The notes below the pieces were generated by a model that worked only from the letters and a program-made list of their open reading frames with translations, searched no databases and was not told the origin of the DNA. The translations under genes and the position numbers were made by a program. Source: JAVEDQ01 sp963783105 (GTDB lineage: Bacteria; Actinomycetota; Actinomycetes; Frankiales; Frankiaceae). Taken from it: a stretch of 64,000 nucleotides of DNA. Below are positions 26,074 to 33,852 of this stretch, one piece after another (within the stretch, counting starts at the first letter, position 1; each line of letters opens with the position of its first letter). The stretch covers positions 495,558 through 559,557 of the forward strand of contig CAWAMI010000002.1 of the NCBI GenBank assembly GCA_963783105.1. The letters are read 5' to 3'.

Positions 26074-28389
26074 ATGTCCCCCTCGGCTCCCGCCGCCTCG
26101 GCCCCGACGGCCTCGACGGCCACTGGCGGCACGACCGACGCGGTCGGCCGCGACGCCGACGAGCTGTTCGCCGCCCTGCGTTCCCTGTTCGCCTGCACCC
26201 GCAGGATGCGCAGCTGGATCGCCGACGCCGGGTCGATGACCGTGCTGAGCGTCGTCGACGAGCACGGCGAGGCCCGGGTGGGCGCCCTCGCCGCCGCGCT
26301 GCACGTCGACGTCTCCACGATCAGCCGGTCGCTGGCCGCGCTCGGCCGCGACGGCCTCGTGCAGTGGCGGCCGGACGAGCGCGACGCCCGCTCCCACCTC
26401 GTCAGCTGCACCGACGCCGGCCGCGACCGCCTCGCCGCAACCCGGGCCCAGATGACGAACGACCTCACCGCCCGCCTGTCGGACTGGCCCGAGTCCGACG
26501 TGGCCGACCTCAGCCGCCTGCTGCACCGATTCGTCTCCGACGTGCTGACCGAGCCCGTCGGCCGCTCCACCAACCAGACCTCTCGGAGCCTCGTACCAGA
26601 AGGAGTCCGCATGACTGCGGCCACCACCACCCCCGAGGAGAGCCTCGGGTCGCCCGCACCGGCGGGCGTCGCACCCGCCTCCGGGCAGGCGCCGGCGAAG
26701 ATGTCGCACCGGCAGATCCTCGAGGCCCTCTCCGGCCTGCTGCTCGCGATGTTCGTCGCGATGCTGTCCAGCACCGTCGTGAGCAACGCCCTGCCTCGCA
26801 TCGTCTCCGACCTGCACGGCAGTGAGACGTCCTACACCTGGGTCGTCACGGCGACCCTGCTGGCGATGACCGCATCCACGCCGCTGTGGGGCAAGCTCTC
26901 CGACCTCGTCAGCCGCAAGCTGCTGATGCAGATCGCCCTCGTCGTCTACGTCGTGGGCTCGATGGCCGCCGGGTTGTCGCAGTCGGCCGCCTTCCTCATC
27001 GGTTGCCGCGCGATCCAGGGCGCCGGCGCCGGCGGCGTCCTCGCGCTGACGCAGGTGATCCTCGCCGCGATGGTCTCGCCGCGTGAGCGCGGGCGCTACA
27101 GCGGCTACCTCGGCGCGGTGTTCGCCGTCGCCACGATCTCGGGGCCGCTGCTCGGCGGCGTCATCGTCGACACCTCGTGGCTCGGCTGGCGCTGGTGCTT
27201 CTACGTCGGCGTGCCGTTCGCTGCCTTCGCGCTCGTCGTGTTGCAGAAGACCCTGCACCTGCCCCAGGCCAAGCGGAAGGCGAAGGTCGACTACCTCGGG
27301 GCCGCGCTCATCGTCTCCGGCGTCAGCCTGCTCCTCATCTGGGTCTCGCTGGCCGGCAACGAGTTCGACTGGCTGTCGGGCCAGACGGCCGCCATGATCG
27401 CGGGTGGCGTCGTCCTGCTCGCCCTCGCCGTCCTGGTCGAGCTGCGCGCCGCCGAGCCGATCATCCCGCTCGAGCTGTTCCGCCACCGCACCGTCAGCCT
27501 CGCGACCATCGCCAGCCTGTTCGTCGGTGTCGCCCTGTTCGGCGCGACGATCTTCCTCAGCCAGTACTTCCAGATCGCTCGTGGCAAGACCCCGACCGTC
27601 TCCGGCCTCATGACCATGCCGCTGATCCTCGGGCTCGCCCTGTCCTCCCTGATCGTCGGGCGGATCATCACCCGCACCGGCAGCTGGAAGCGCTTCCTGG
27701 TCGGCGGCGCGGTGCTGGTCACGGTCGGCTTCGGCCTGCTCGGGACCACGAGCTACGACACCCCGCTCGTGATCGTCGGGACCTACATGGCCATCGCCGG
27801 CGTGGGTGTGGGCATGACGATGCAGAACCTCGTCCTGTCCGTGCAGAACTCCGTCCCGATGCGCGAGCTGGGGTCGGCGACGGCGACCGTCTCGTTCTTC
27901 CGGTCGCTCGGTGGCGCCATCGGCGTCTCCGCCCTGGGCGCGGTCCTCGCCTCGCATGTCCGCGAGTCCATCGCCTCCGGCCTGGCGGCGAAGGGCATCG
28001 TCGTTCCCGCGGGCAGCTCCGAGACGCTGCCGAACCCGAGCACGCTTCCGCCCGCCGTGCGGACGATCGTCGAGAGCGCCTACGGCGAGGGCACGGCCCT
28101 GATCTTCACGCTGACGGTGCCGCTGCTCGTGCTCGCGGTGGTCGCGGTGGTCGCGATCCGCGAGGTGCCGCTGCGGACGTCCAACGTCGAGGGCTCGAAC
28201 GTCGACACCCCGGTCATCGACACCCCGAACATCGACACCCCGAGCATCGACAGCGACGAAGCCGCCGCCGTGGCCGCGCCCGTCGACCCGACGCCCGCGC
28301 CGCAGCTGAGCGACGATCGCGTCGAGGACGAGGCGGGGCCTCGTCACGTGGAGCAGCTACAGGGCAGCGCCGCGGCCGCCCGGGCCTGA
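26074..28389 (+). CDS. MarR regulator and DHA2-type MFS efflux transporter in one reading frame
   Basis: The ATG at 26074, after AAAGAAG, opens a 771-codon frame with no internal stop. Residues 1 to about 170 form a MarR winged helix (GSMTVLSVVDEHGEARVGALA, VDVSTISRSLAALGRDGLVQW, DERDARSHLVSCTDAGRD). From residue 180 the sequence MTAATTTPEESLG begins a 592-residue, 14-segment EmrB/QacA transporter: WGKLSDLVSRK, the antiporter region GAVFAVATISGPLLGGVIVD and a Pro/Asp-rich cytoplasmic tail with three near repeats of NVDTP/NIDTP. AGAAGGAG at 26598-26605 sits 5 bp before an ATG at 26611, so the transporter may also be translated alone. Normally such genes are separate; here the marR stop is missing. 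Confidence 0.85.
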   Translation: MSPSAPAASAPTASTATGGTTDAVGRDADELFAALRSLFACTRRMRSWIADAGSMTVLSVVDEHGEARVGALAAALHVDVSTISRSLAALGRDGLVQWRPDERDARSHLVSCTDAGRDRLAATRAQMTNDLTARLSDWPESDVADLSRLLHRFVSDVLTEPVGRSTNQTSRSLVPEGVRMTAATTTPEESLGSPAPAGVAPASGQAPAKMSHRQILEALSGLLLAMFVAMLSSTVVSNALPRIVSDLHGSETSYTWVVTATLLAMTASTPLWGKLSDLVSRKLLMQIALVVYVVGSMAAGLSQSAAFLIGCRAIQGAGAGGVLALTQVILAAMVSPRERGRYSGYLGAVFAVATISGPLLGGVIVDTSWLGWRWCFYVGVPFAAFALVVLQKTLHLPQAKRKAKVDYLGAALIVSGVSLLLIWVSLAGNEFDWLSGQTAAMIAGGVVLLALAVLVELRAAEPIIPLELFRHRTVSLATIASLFVGVALFGATIFLSQYFQIARGKTPTVSGLMTMPLILGLALSSLIVGRIITRTGSWKRFLVGGAVLVTVGFGLLGTTSYDTPLVIVGTYMAIAGVGVGMTMQNLVLSVQNSVPMRELGSATATVSFFRSLGGAIGVSALGAVLASHVRESIASGLAAKGIVVPAGSSETLPNPSTLPPAVRTIVESAYGEGTALIFTLTVPLLVLAVVAVVAIREVPLRTSNVEGSNVDTPVIDTPNIDTPSIDSDEAAAVAAPVDPTPAPQLSDDRVEDEAGPRHVEQLQGSAAAARA
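26598..26613 (+). promoter_or_regulatory. Internal Shine-Dalgarno and ATG for a stand-alone MFS product
   Basis: AGAAGGAG followed by five bases and ATG (26611). The quality of this site is better than that of the MarR start, which argues that the transporter is, or once was, translated as a separate protein from inside the continuous frame. Confidence 0.6.
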
Positions 28390-28454
28390 ACCCAGGCGTC
28401 CAGGACAGGACGGCCGGTCGTCGGTGTCGGGGACGGTTGTGCGAGGTTGAGGGC

Positions 28455-28964
28455 ATGCCAACCGTGCTCACCGTCAACGACTTCACGCCCGCCATCGCCG
28501 AGGACGCCTTCCTGGCCTCGACCGCCGTCGTCGCCGGCAAGGTGACGCTCGCGGCGAAGGCGTCGGTCTGGTACGGCTGCGTCCTGCGGGCGGAGATCGA
28601 GCCGATCACGATCGGCGCGTCGTCGAACATCCAGGACCTGTCCGTGGTGCACACCGACCCCGGCTCCCCCGTCGTGGTCGGCGAGCGGGTGACCGTGGGG
28701 CACCGGGTCGTGCTGCACGGCTGCACGATCGAGGACGACGTGCTCATCGGGATGGGTGCCGTGGTGATGAACGGCGCCGTCGTCGGTCGTGGCTCGCTGA
28801 TCGCGGCGGGATCGGTCGTCACGGCCGGCACCAAGGTCCCGCCGATGACGCTGGCCGCCGGGATACCCGCCAAGACCCTCGAGCGGCCGGTGCCCGAGAT
28901 CCCGCGGCACAACGTCGCGGCCTACGAATACCTGTCGGACCTGTACCGCGCGGTCGAGTCCTGA
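28455..28964 (+). CDS. Gamma-type carbonic anhydrase-like hexapeptide-repeat protein
   Basis: 169 residues of left-handed beta-helix. Hexapeptide repeats run from VTLAAKASVWYGCVLR to GRGSLIAAGSVVTAGTKVPP. The zinc ligands of gamma carbonic anhydrases are visible as His in LSVVHTDPG, and two His in TVGHRVVLHGCTIEDDVLIGMGAVVMNGA. The C-terminal helix (NVAAYEYLSDLYRAV) is typical of the PaaY/YrdA group. Carbonic anhydrase activity is plausible but many members are inactive. Confidence 0.9.
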   Translation: MPTVLTVNDFTPAIAEDAFLASTAVVAGKVTLAAKASVWYGCVLRAEIEPITIGASSNIQDLSVVHTDPGSPVVVGERVTVGHRVVLHGCTIEDDVLIGMGAVVMNGAVVGRGSLIAAGSVVTAGTKVPPMTLAAGIPAKTLERPVPEIPRHNVAAYEYLSDLYRAVES

Positions 28965-29010
28965 CGCCGAGCGGCTGACGTATCGCCGGCGCGGGGCGAG
29001 CATGGGGGCC

Positions 29011-29628
29011 ATGGGCTTCTACGGAGAACAGATCTTCCCGCGCGGGCTGAACATCGTGATGGGCAACAAGGCGCTGCACGACGTCCGGCGCCGGGTCTGC
29101 GCCGGGTTGCACGGCGATGTCCTCGAGGTCGGCTTCGGCACCGGGCTCAACCTGCCGTTCCTGCCGCCGTCGGTCGATGTCGTCCGCGCCATAGAACCGT
29201 CGGGGGTCGGAGTCCGGCTGGCCCGCAAGCGGATCGCCGCGACCCCGGTTCCGGTGGAGATCGACGGCCTCGACGGCGAGTCGCTGCCGTTCGCGGACGC
29301 CTCGGCGGACAGTGCGCTGTGCACGTGGACCCTGTGCACGATCCCCGACGCGGTCTCGGCCGTGCGTGAGGTGCGGCGGGTCCTGAAGCCCGGAGGCACG
29401 CTGCACTTCGTCGAGCACGGCCGCGCGGATGACCCCTCGGTCCGCCGCTGGCAGGACCGGCTGAACGGTCTTCAGCAGCGGGTGGCTTGCGGTTGCAACC
29501 TCAACCGCGACATCGTCGGCATCCTCGAGGCAGGCGGCATGCAGGTGACCGCGCTGGATCGCTACTACAACAAGGGCGAGCCGAAGTTCATCGGCTATCT
29601 CTACGAGGGCGTTGCGACGGCGGCCTGA
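29011..29628 (+). CDS. Class I SAM-dependent methyltransferase
   Basis: About 205 residues; the ATG at 29011 (MGFYGEQIFPRGL) is preferred over 29002 because homologues open with MGFYG. SAM motifs: DVLEVGFGTGLNLPFL (motif I, near residue 37), RAIEPS (acidic loop replaced by E), SLPFADASADSALCTWTLCTI, and VLKPGGTLHFVEHGRADD. This is the UbiE/type-11 group; substrate unknown. It is followed after 23 bp by an SMR transporter on the same strand. Confidence 0.88.
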   Translation: MGFYGEQIFPRGLNIVMGNKALHDVRRRVCAGLHGDVLEVGFGTGLNLPFLPPSVDVVRAIEPSGVGVRLARKRIAATPVPVEIDGLDGESLPFADASADSALCTWTLCTIPDAVSAVREVRRVLKPGGTLHFVEHGRADDPSVRRWQDRLNGLQQRVACGCNLNRDIVGILEAGGMQVTALDRYYNKGEPKFIGYLYEGVATAA

Positions 29629-29651
29629 CCCGCGACTGGGACAATCCAGAC

Positions 29652-29975
29652 GTGGGCTACCTGTTCCTGGCCGTCGCCATCGCGTCCGAGATCCTCGCGA
29701 CCTTGAGCCTCCGAGCATCCGAGGGATTCTCCAAGCCGCACTTCGCGGTCCTGGTCATCGTCGGCTACCTGTCGGCCTTCGCCGGTCTGTCGCTGGCCCT
29801 GCAACGCGGCCTGCCGCTGGGCGTCGCGTACGGCACGTGGGCCGCCGCCGGTGTCGCGCTCGTGGCGGTGCTCAGCGTGCCGCTGTTCGACGAGACCCTG
29901 ACCCCGGTGCAGATCGGTGGCATCGGGCTGGTCGTCGCCGGCGTCCTGGCGCTCGAACTCGGCGGCGCGCACTGA
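29652..29975 (+). CDS. Small multidrug resistance (SMR) transporter
   Basis: 107 residues with four transmembrane helices: GYLFLAVAIASEILATLSLRAS, FAVLVIVGYLSAFAGLSLAL, GVAYGTWAAAGVALVAVLSVPLFDE, and IGGIGLVVAGVLALELGGAH. The essential membrane Glu of SMR proteins is present in AIASEILATLSLRAS (near residue 13). GTG start at 29652. It should work as a dual-topology homodimer exporting cationic drugs or guanidinium-like compounds for protons. It is likely co-transcribed with the methyltransferase. Confidence 0.92.
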   Translation: MGYLFLAVAIASEILATLSLRASEGFSKPHFAVLVIVGYLSAFAGLSLALQRGLPLGVAYGTWAAAGVALVAVLSVPLFDETLTPVQIGGIGLVVAGVLALELGGAH

Positions 29976-30016
29976 CCGACAGGCGTCCGCGAGCACCCCT
30001 CCCGCATGATGCTGTC

Positions 30017-30277
30017 GTGACCACCGTCGCCTCCACCACTCTCTGGCGCCCGCCCGGTCCTGACGAGCTGCAGTTGGTCGCGGACTCTGGCTGGCGACGC
30101 TGGCCGCCACGCCTACTGGAACAGCCGATCTTCTACCCGGTGCTCAACGAGTGGTACGCGACGAAGATCGCGCGGGAGTGGAACGTCCTGGCGAGCGGCG
30201 TCGGCTACATGAGCCGCTTCGATGTGCGCGCTGAATTCCTCGCCCGGTACTACCGGACCGTGCGTGACGAGTCTTAG
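30017..30277 (+). CDS. Short protein resembling the N-terminal part of ADP-ribosylation/crystallin J1-like proteins
   Basis: 86 residues from GTG 30017. The segment TLWRPPGPDELQLVADSGWR then RLLEQPIFYPVLNEWYATKI and REWNV then GYMSRFDVRAEFLARY resembles a small actinobacterial family often labelled ADP-ribosylation/crystallin J1, whose members continue for about 50 more residues. Here the protein ends shortly after EFLARY, and the next gene starts inside its last codons. It may be a 3'-truncated remnant. Function unknown. Confidence 0.55.
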   Translation: MTTVASTTLWRPPGPDELQLVADSGWRRWPPRLLEQPIFYPVLNEWYATKIAREWNVLASGVGYMSRFDVRAEFLARYYRTVRDES

Positions 30278-30638
30278 CTCAGCCGGGAGGCCGCGGCGCA
30301 GGTTCCTCGCGCCAGCGCTGGTCTGCGCCGTGCTCACCCCGGGCGCCTGCAGCGGGGACGTCCCGAAGGTTGATGCCGCCTCGCAAGCGTCCCGGTTGTA
30401 AGGGAACCGGCAGAACGAGTCCCCGTCCGCGTGGCGGCTCTTCCAGTTCCAGTGCCGGCACCCGGGCGTGCTCGCCGGCGGCTACACCGTCGAGAAGCAC
30501 CGGTCCGACTACCGCGTCACCCTCGACGCGATCGACAGCACGCAGGTCGATCCGCAGTTGCTGGCAGAGGCGGAGGTGCTCTGCGAGTCCGCGGACGAAC
30601 CTCGCGCGGACCCGCAGCTCCACTGCTGGTGGGACTGA
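30264..30638 (+). pseudogene. Putative lipoprotein gene interrupted by an in-frame TAA
   Basis: A single frame from GTG 30264 to the TGA at 30636-30638 contains one internal TAA at 30399-30401 (codon 46). Before it lies a signal-like sequence, PRRRFLAPALVCAVLTPGAC-SG, with a lipobox-like Cys. After it comes a well-behaved acidic domain (SAWRLFQFQCRHPGVLAGGY, DYRVTLDAIDSTQVDPQ, AEAEVLCESADEP, DPQLHCWWD) with four Cys residues. Codon use downstream of the TAA remains typical. A recent nonsense mutation or a sequencing error is likely. It overlaps the preceding gene by 14 bp. Family not recognised. Confidence 0.6.
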
Positions 30639-30647
30639 CGGCCCGCC

Positions 30648-31370
30648 TCACTTCAGGTGCCGGGCGAAGAACCGGTTCCCGGCGTCCCCCTCGAACTGCG
30701 GCACACCGGTGTGTCCGCCCATGTTGGCGTGCAGCGTCTTCTCTCTGGAGCCGAAGGCGTCGAACAGATCGAGGGCCATCTGCCGGTCGTTCCCTTCGTC
30801 GTCCCACTGCAGCAGAACCTGCAGCGGGATGCTGACCTGCCGGGCCTCCTCGAACATGCTGCGGGGCACGAAACTCCCGGCGAACAGAAGGGCGGCCGCG
30901 ATGCGCGACTCGACCCGCGCCAGCCGGATGCCGATGGCGATGACCCCTCCCGCGTAGCCGACCGGACCGCCGATCTCGGGCAGCGCGAGGAGGGCGTCCA
31001 GGGTCGCCCGCCATTCAGGGACGGCCTGTTCAACCAGCGGGAGGACGAGCCGGTCGACGACCTCGTCCACCGGCTCGCCGGCCGATAGCGCCCGGCGCAG
31101 GTCGGCGCGGGCTTCCTCGGCGGCGGCGGAACGGGGTCGGCCACCACTGCCGGGAAGCTCGATGGTGGCCGCGGCGAAGCCCTCCGCCAAGGACTGCCGG
31201 GCCCTGGCCACCAGTCGCGGGTACATCGTGTTCAGTCCGCCGGGGTGGCCGAGCAGGATCAGCGGTGCCGGTGCGGAGCCGGACGTCCACAGGACGCCGG
31301 GAATCTCGCCCAGGGTGAACTCGCGTTCGAGGACGCCGTCGCCGAGGCGCTGTTCGGAAGCAAATCGCAT
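30648..31370 (-). CDS. Alpha/beta-hydrolase-fold protein lacking the usual nucleophile elbow
   Basis: 240 residues. The fold reads normally at the start (PAPLILLGHPGGLNTMYP, oxyanion region; FAAATIELPGSGGRP) and at the end (IPLQVLLQWDDEGNDRQMALDLFDAFG with acid Asp; LHANMGGHTGVPQFE with His). Where relatives have G-x-S-x-G (for example VGYWGLSMG) this protein has PVGYAGGVIAIG, without Ser. It may be a non-catalytic member or have changed function. Its start is preceded by a hairpin covering the ribosome binding site. Confidence 0.82.
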   Translation of the reverse strand: MRFASEQRLGDGVLEREFTLGEIPGVLWTSGSAPAPLILLGHPGGLNTMYPRLVARARQSLAEGFAAATIELPGSGGRPRSAAAEEARADLRRALSAGEPVDEVVDRLVLPLVEQAVPEWRATLDALLALPEIGGPVGYAGGVIAIGIRLARVESRIAAALLFAGSFVPRSMFEEARQVSIPLQVLLQWDDEGNDRQMALDLFDAFGSREKTLHANMGGHTGVPQFEGDAGNRFFARHLK

Positions 31371-31377
31371 GGTCGTG

Positions 31378-31400
31378 CCTTTCGGGAGTGCTCGGAAAGG
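31378..31400 (-). promoter_or_regulatory. Hairpin sequestering the Shine-Dalgarno of the hydrolase gene
   Basis: On the minus strand, CCTTTC pairs with GAAAGG (six perfect pairs), with further GAG/CTC pairing inside. The GAAAGG arm is the only Shine-Dalgarno-like sequence, 7 bases before the ATG at 31370. Folding would hide the ribosome site. A translation-control element is possible; no known riboswitch is recognised. Confidence 0.4.
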
Positions 31401-31528
31401 GCGCCCCCGGACGACCTATCGTCCGACCGTGACTCCTGAGGGGAGCACCCATGTCGATGCGTTCACGGGTCCCACCTCCTCGTTCTCTCGCGCGGCGAGG
31501 GAAAAGCTACCGCACCTTGCTGCCGTGT

Positions 31529-32494
31529 TCAGCGGACGGTGAGGACGACCTTGCCGAGCGCCTTGCGCTCGTCGAGCGACGCCACGGCCTTACCCGCCTC
31601 CTCGAGCGGGAAGGTCGCGCCGATCACCGGGTCGAGCGCACCCGACTCGACGTGCGGCTTCAGGTCGGCCCACTGCTCCTGCAGGTAGTCGGGCTGCGGC
31701 ATCCAGAACGCGCCCCAGCCGACGCCCACGACCGAGATGTTGTTCAGCAGCAGCCGGTTCACCTTCACCGACGGGATCTCGCCCTCGGTGAAACCGATGA
31801 CGAGCATCCGGCCCTCGCGGCCGAGCGAGCGCAGCGAGTCGGTGAAGCGGTCACCACCAACCGGGTCGACGACGAGGTCGACGCCCTTCCCTCCGGTCGC
31901 TTCCTTGACCCCGTCGCGGAAGCCGTCGGAGGACACGACCTCGTCGGCGCCGGCCCGGCGGGCGATGTCGGCCTTCTCGTCCGACGACGTCACCGCGATG
32001 ACCCGTGCGCCGAGCGCCTTCGCCAGCTGCACCGCGGCCGTACCGATACCGCCGGCGGCGCCGTGCACCAGCACCGTCTCGCCCGACTGGAGACCGCCGC
32101 GCCGGACCAGCGCGAAGTGCATCGTCAGGTAGTTCATGGGCAGACCGGCGCCGGCCGCGAACGAGACCGACTCGGGCAGCGGGAACACCGCCTGCGGCAT
32201 CGCCGCCGCGACCTCCGCGAAGCCGCCGAGACCGGGGAACGCCGCCACCCGGTCGCCGGCGGAGAAGCCGGAGCCCTCCGGCGCCGACCGGACGACCCCG
32301 GCCACCTCGGAGCCGGGGACGAACGGCAGCGGCGGCTTGATCTGGTACTCGCCGCGGCTCTGCAGCACCTCGGGGAAGGTGACGCCGGCGGCGTGCACGT
32401 CGACGAGCACCATCCCGTCGCCGGAGGGTTCCTCGACGTCGTTGACCTCGAGGGCGGAGGGTCCGTCGAGGCTCGTGATCTGTACGGCGCGCAT
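31529..32494 (-). CDS. NADPH:quinone oxidoreductase family (MDR superfamily)
   Basis: 321 residues from ATG 32494 (a GTG at 32503 is possible). It is a zinc-free medium-chain dehydrogenase: PPLPFVPGSEVAGVV near residue 57, the cofactor loop VLVHGAAGGIGTAAVQLAKALGARVIAVTSS near residue 140, and the C-terminal EEAGKAVASLDERKALGKVVLTV. The structural and catalytic zinc Cys/His are absent, as expected for quinone oxidoreductases. It follows the three acyl-CoA dehydrogenase genes by 10 bp and is probably the last gene of that operon, perhaps reducing an enone intermediate. Confidence 0.92.
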   Translation of the reverse strand: MRAVQITSLDGPSALEVNDVEEPSGDGMVLVDVHAAGVTFPEVLQSRGEYQIKPPLPFVPGSEVAGVVRSAPEGSGFSAGDRVAAFPGLGGFAEVAAAMPQAVFPLPESVSFAAGAGLPMNYLTMHFALVRRGGLQSGETVLVHGAAGGIGTAAVQLAKALGARVIAVTSSDEKADIARRAGADEVVSSDGFRDGVKEATGGKGVDLVVDPVGGDRFTDSLRSLGREGRMLVIGFTEGEIPSVKVNRLLLNNISVVGVGWGAFWMPQPDYLQEQWADLKPHVESGALDPVIGATFPLEEAGKAVASLDERKALGKVVLTVR

Positions 32495-32504
32495 GCTCGG
32501 CACG

Positions 32505-33794
32505 CTAGTTGACGCCGCCGGCGGGCTGCGGCGCGGTCTCCCCGGCCGGCGCGGAGGACGAACCGCTCGACCCGTTGGAGCGCGACGGCCGGCCGATGAC
32601 GTTGCCGATCTCCTGACGGGCGACGCTGCGCAGGTGCACCTCGTCCGGCCCGTCCGCGAGGCGCAGCGTCCGTGCCCCGGCCCACATGCTCGCCAGCGGC
32701 GTGTCCTGGCAGACGCCCATGCCGCCGTGCACCTGGATGGCGCGATCGAGCACCGACAGCGCGACGCGAGGGGCGATCACCTTGATGGCGGCGACCTCGG
32801 TCCGCGCCCCCTTCGGGCCGACGTTGTCGATCAGCCAGGCCGTCTTCAGAGTGAGCAGCCGGGCCTGCTCGATCTCGAGCCGCGACTCGGCGATCTGCTG
32901 CTGCACGACGCCCTGCTCGACGATCTGCTTGCCGAAGGCGGTCCGCGACGCGGCGCGCTTCACCATCATCTCGAGCGCCCGCTCGGCCATCCCGAGGGCG
33001 CGCATGCAGTGGTGGATGCGGCCGGGCCCGAGCCGCGCCTGCGCGATCATGAACCCGTCGCCCTCGTTGGCGATGAGGTTCGACACCGGCACGCGGACGT
33101 CCGTGAAGCGCACCTCGCAGTGCGACTCGCGGTCGTTGTAGCCGAAGACGTGCAGACTGCGGACGACCTCGACGCCGGGGGTGTCCTTGGGCACGAGGAT
33201 CATCGACTGCTGCTTGTAGGCCGACGCGTTCGGGTCGGTCTTGCCCATGACGATGAAGATCTGGGTGCGCGGACGGCCGGCGCCGCTGATCCACCACTTT
33301 CGGCCGTTGATGACGTACTCGTCGCCCTCGCGCACGATGCTCAGCTGGATGTTCGAGGCGTCGGACGAGGCGACGTCGGGCTCGGTCATCGCGAACGCGG
33401 AGCGGATCTCGCCGTCGAGCAGGGGCCGCAGCCAGCGCTCCTTCTGCTCCTGGGTCCCGAACAGGTGCAGCACCTCCATGTTCCCGGTATCGGGGGCGGC
33501 GCAGTTGATCGACTCGGGCGCCAGCTCGATGCTGCGACCGGTCTGCTCGGCGAGCGTGGCGTAGTCGGTGACCTTGAGCGGGTGCCCCTCGCCGGGGAGG
33601 AACAGGTTCCACAGCCCGCGCTTGCGCGCCTCGGCCTTGAGGTCCTCGAGGAACGGCGGGTCGTCGTGCGGGCCGTGCCCCGACTCCAGCTGCCATTCGT
33701 GGTAGCGCTGCTCGGCCGGGTAGATGTGCTCGTCCATGAAGGCGCGCAGCTTGTCGAGGTACTCCTGCGCGGCCGGGCTGAGGGCGAAATCCAT
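32505..33794 (-). CDS. Acyl-CoA dehydrogenase (ACAD10/11-like)
   Basis: 429 residues, full length. FAD/acyl-binding signatures: AFAMTEPDVASSDASNIQ near residue 135, KWWISGAGRP, RVPVSNLIANEGDGFMIAQARLGPGRIHHCMR, and the C-terminal IQVHGGMGVCQDTPLASMWAGARTLRLADGPDEVH. The long FxxDxHIYPAEQRY start is typical of this subgroup. A Ser/Ala-rich tail of about 30 residues ends the protein. It should introduce a trans-2 double bond into an acyl-CoA, with ETF as acceptor. It lies in an operon with two other ACADs. Confidence 0.93.
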   Translation of the reverse strand: MDFALSPAAQEYLDKLRAFMDEHIYPAEQRYHEWQLESGHGPHDDPPFLEDLKAEARKRGLWNLFLPGEGHPLKVTDYATLAEQTGRSIELAPESINCAAPDTGNMEVLHLFGTQEQKERWLRPLLDGEIRSAFAMTEPDVASSDASNIQLSIVREGDEYVINGRKWWISGAGRPRTQIFIVMGKTDPNASAYKQQSMILVPKDTPGVEVVRSLHVFGYNDRESHCEVRFTDVRVPVSNLIANEGDGFMIAQARLGPGRIHHCMRALGMAERALEMMVKRAASRTAFGKQIVEQGVVQQQIAESRLEIEQARLLTLKTAWLIDNVGPKGARTEVAAIKVIAPRVALSVLDRAIQVHGGMGVCQDTPLASMWAGARTLRLADGPDEVHLRSVARQEIGNVIGRPSRSNGSSGSSSAPAGETAPQPAGGVN

Positions 33795-33852
33795 GGCGGA
33801 CCTTCCGTGGTGTGGTCGGGCAGAAGAACTGGTTCAGGCGGCGAACCTGCTG

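Noticed and set aside
25936..28347. An 803-codon minus-strand frame opposite MarR-MFS
   Set aside because: It is His/Asp/Gly/Arg-rich without domains; the opposite transporter is clear.
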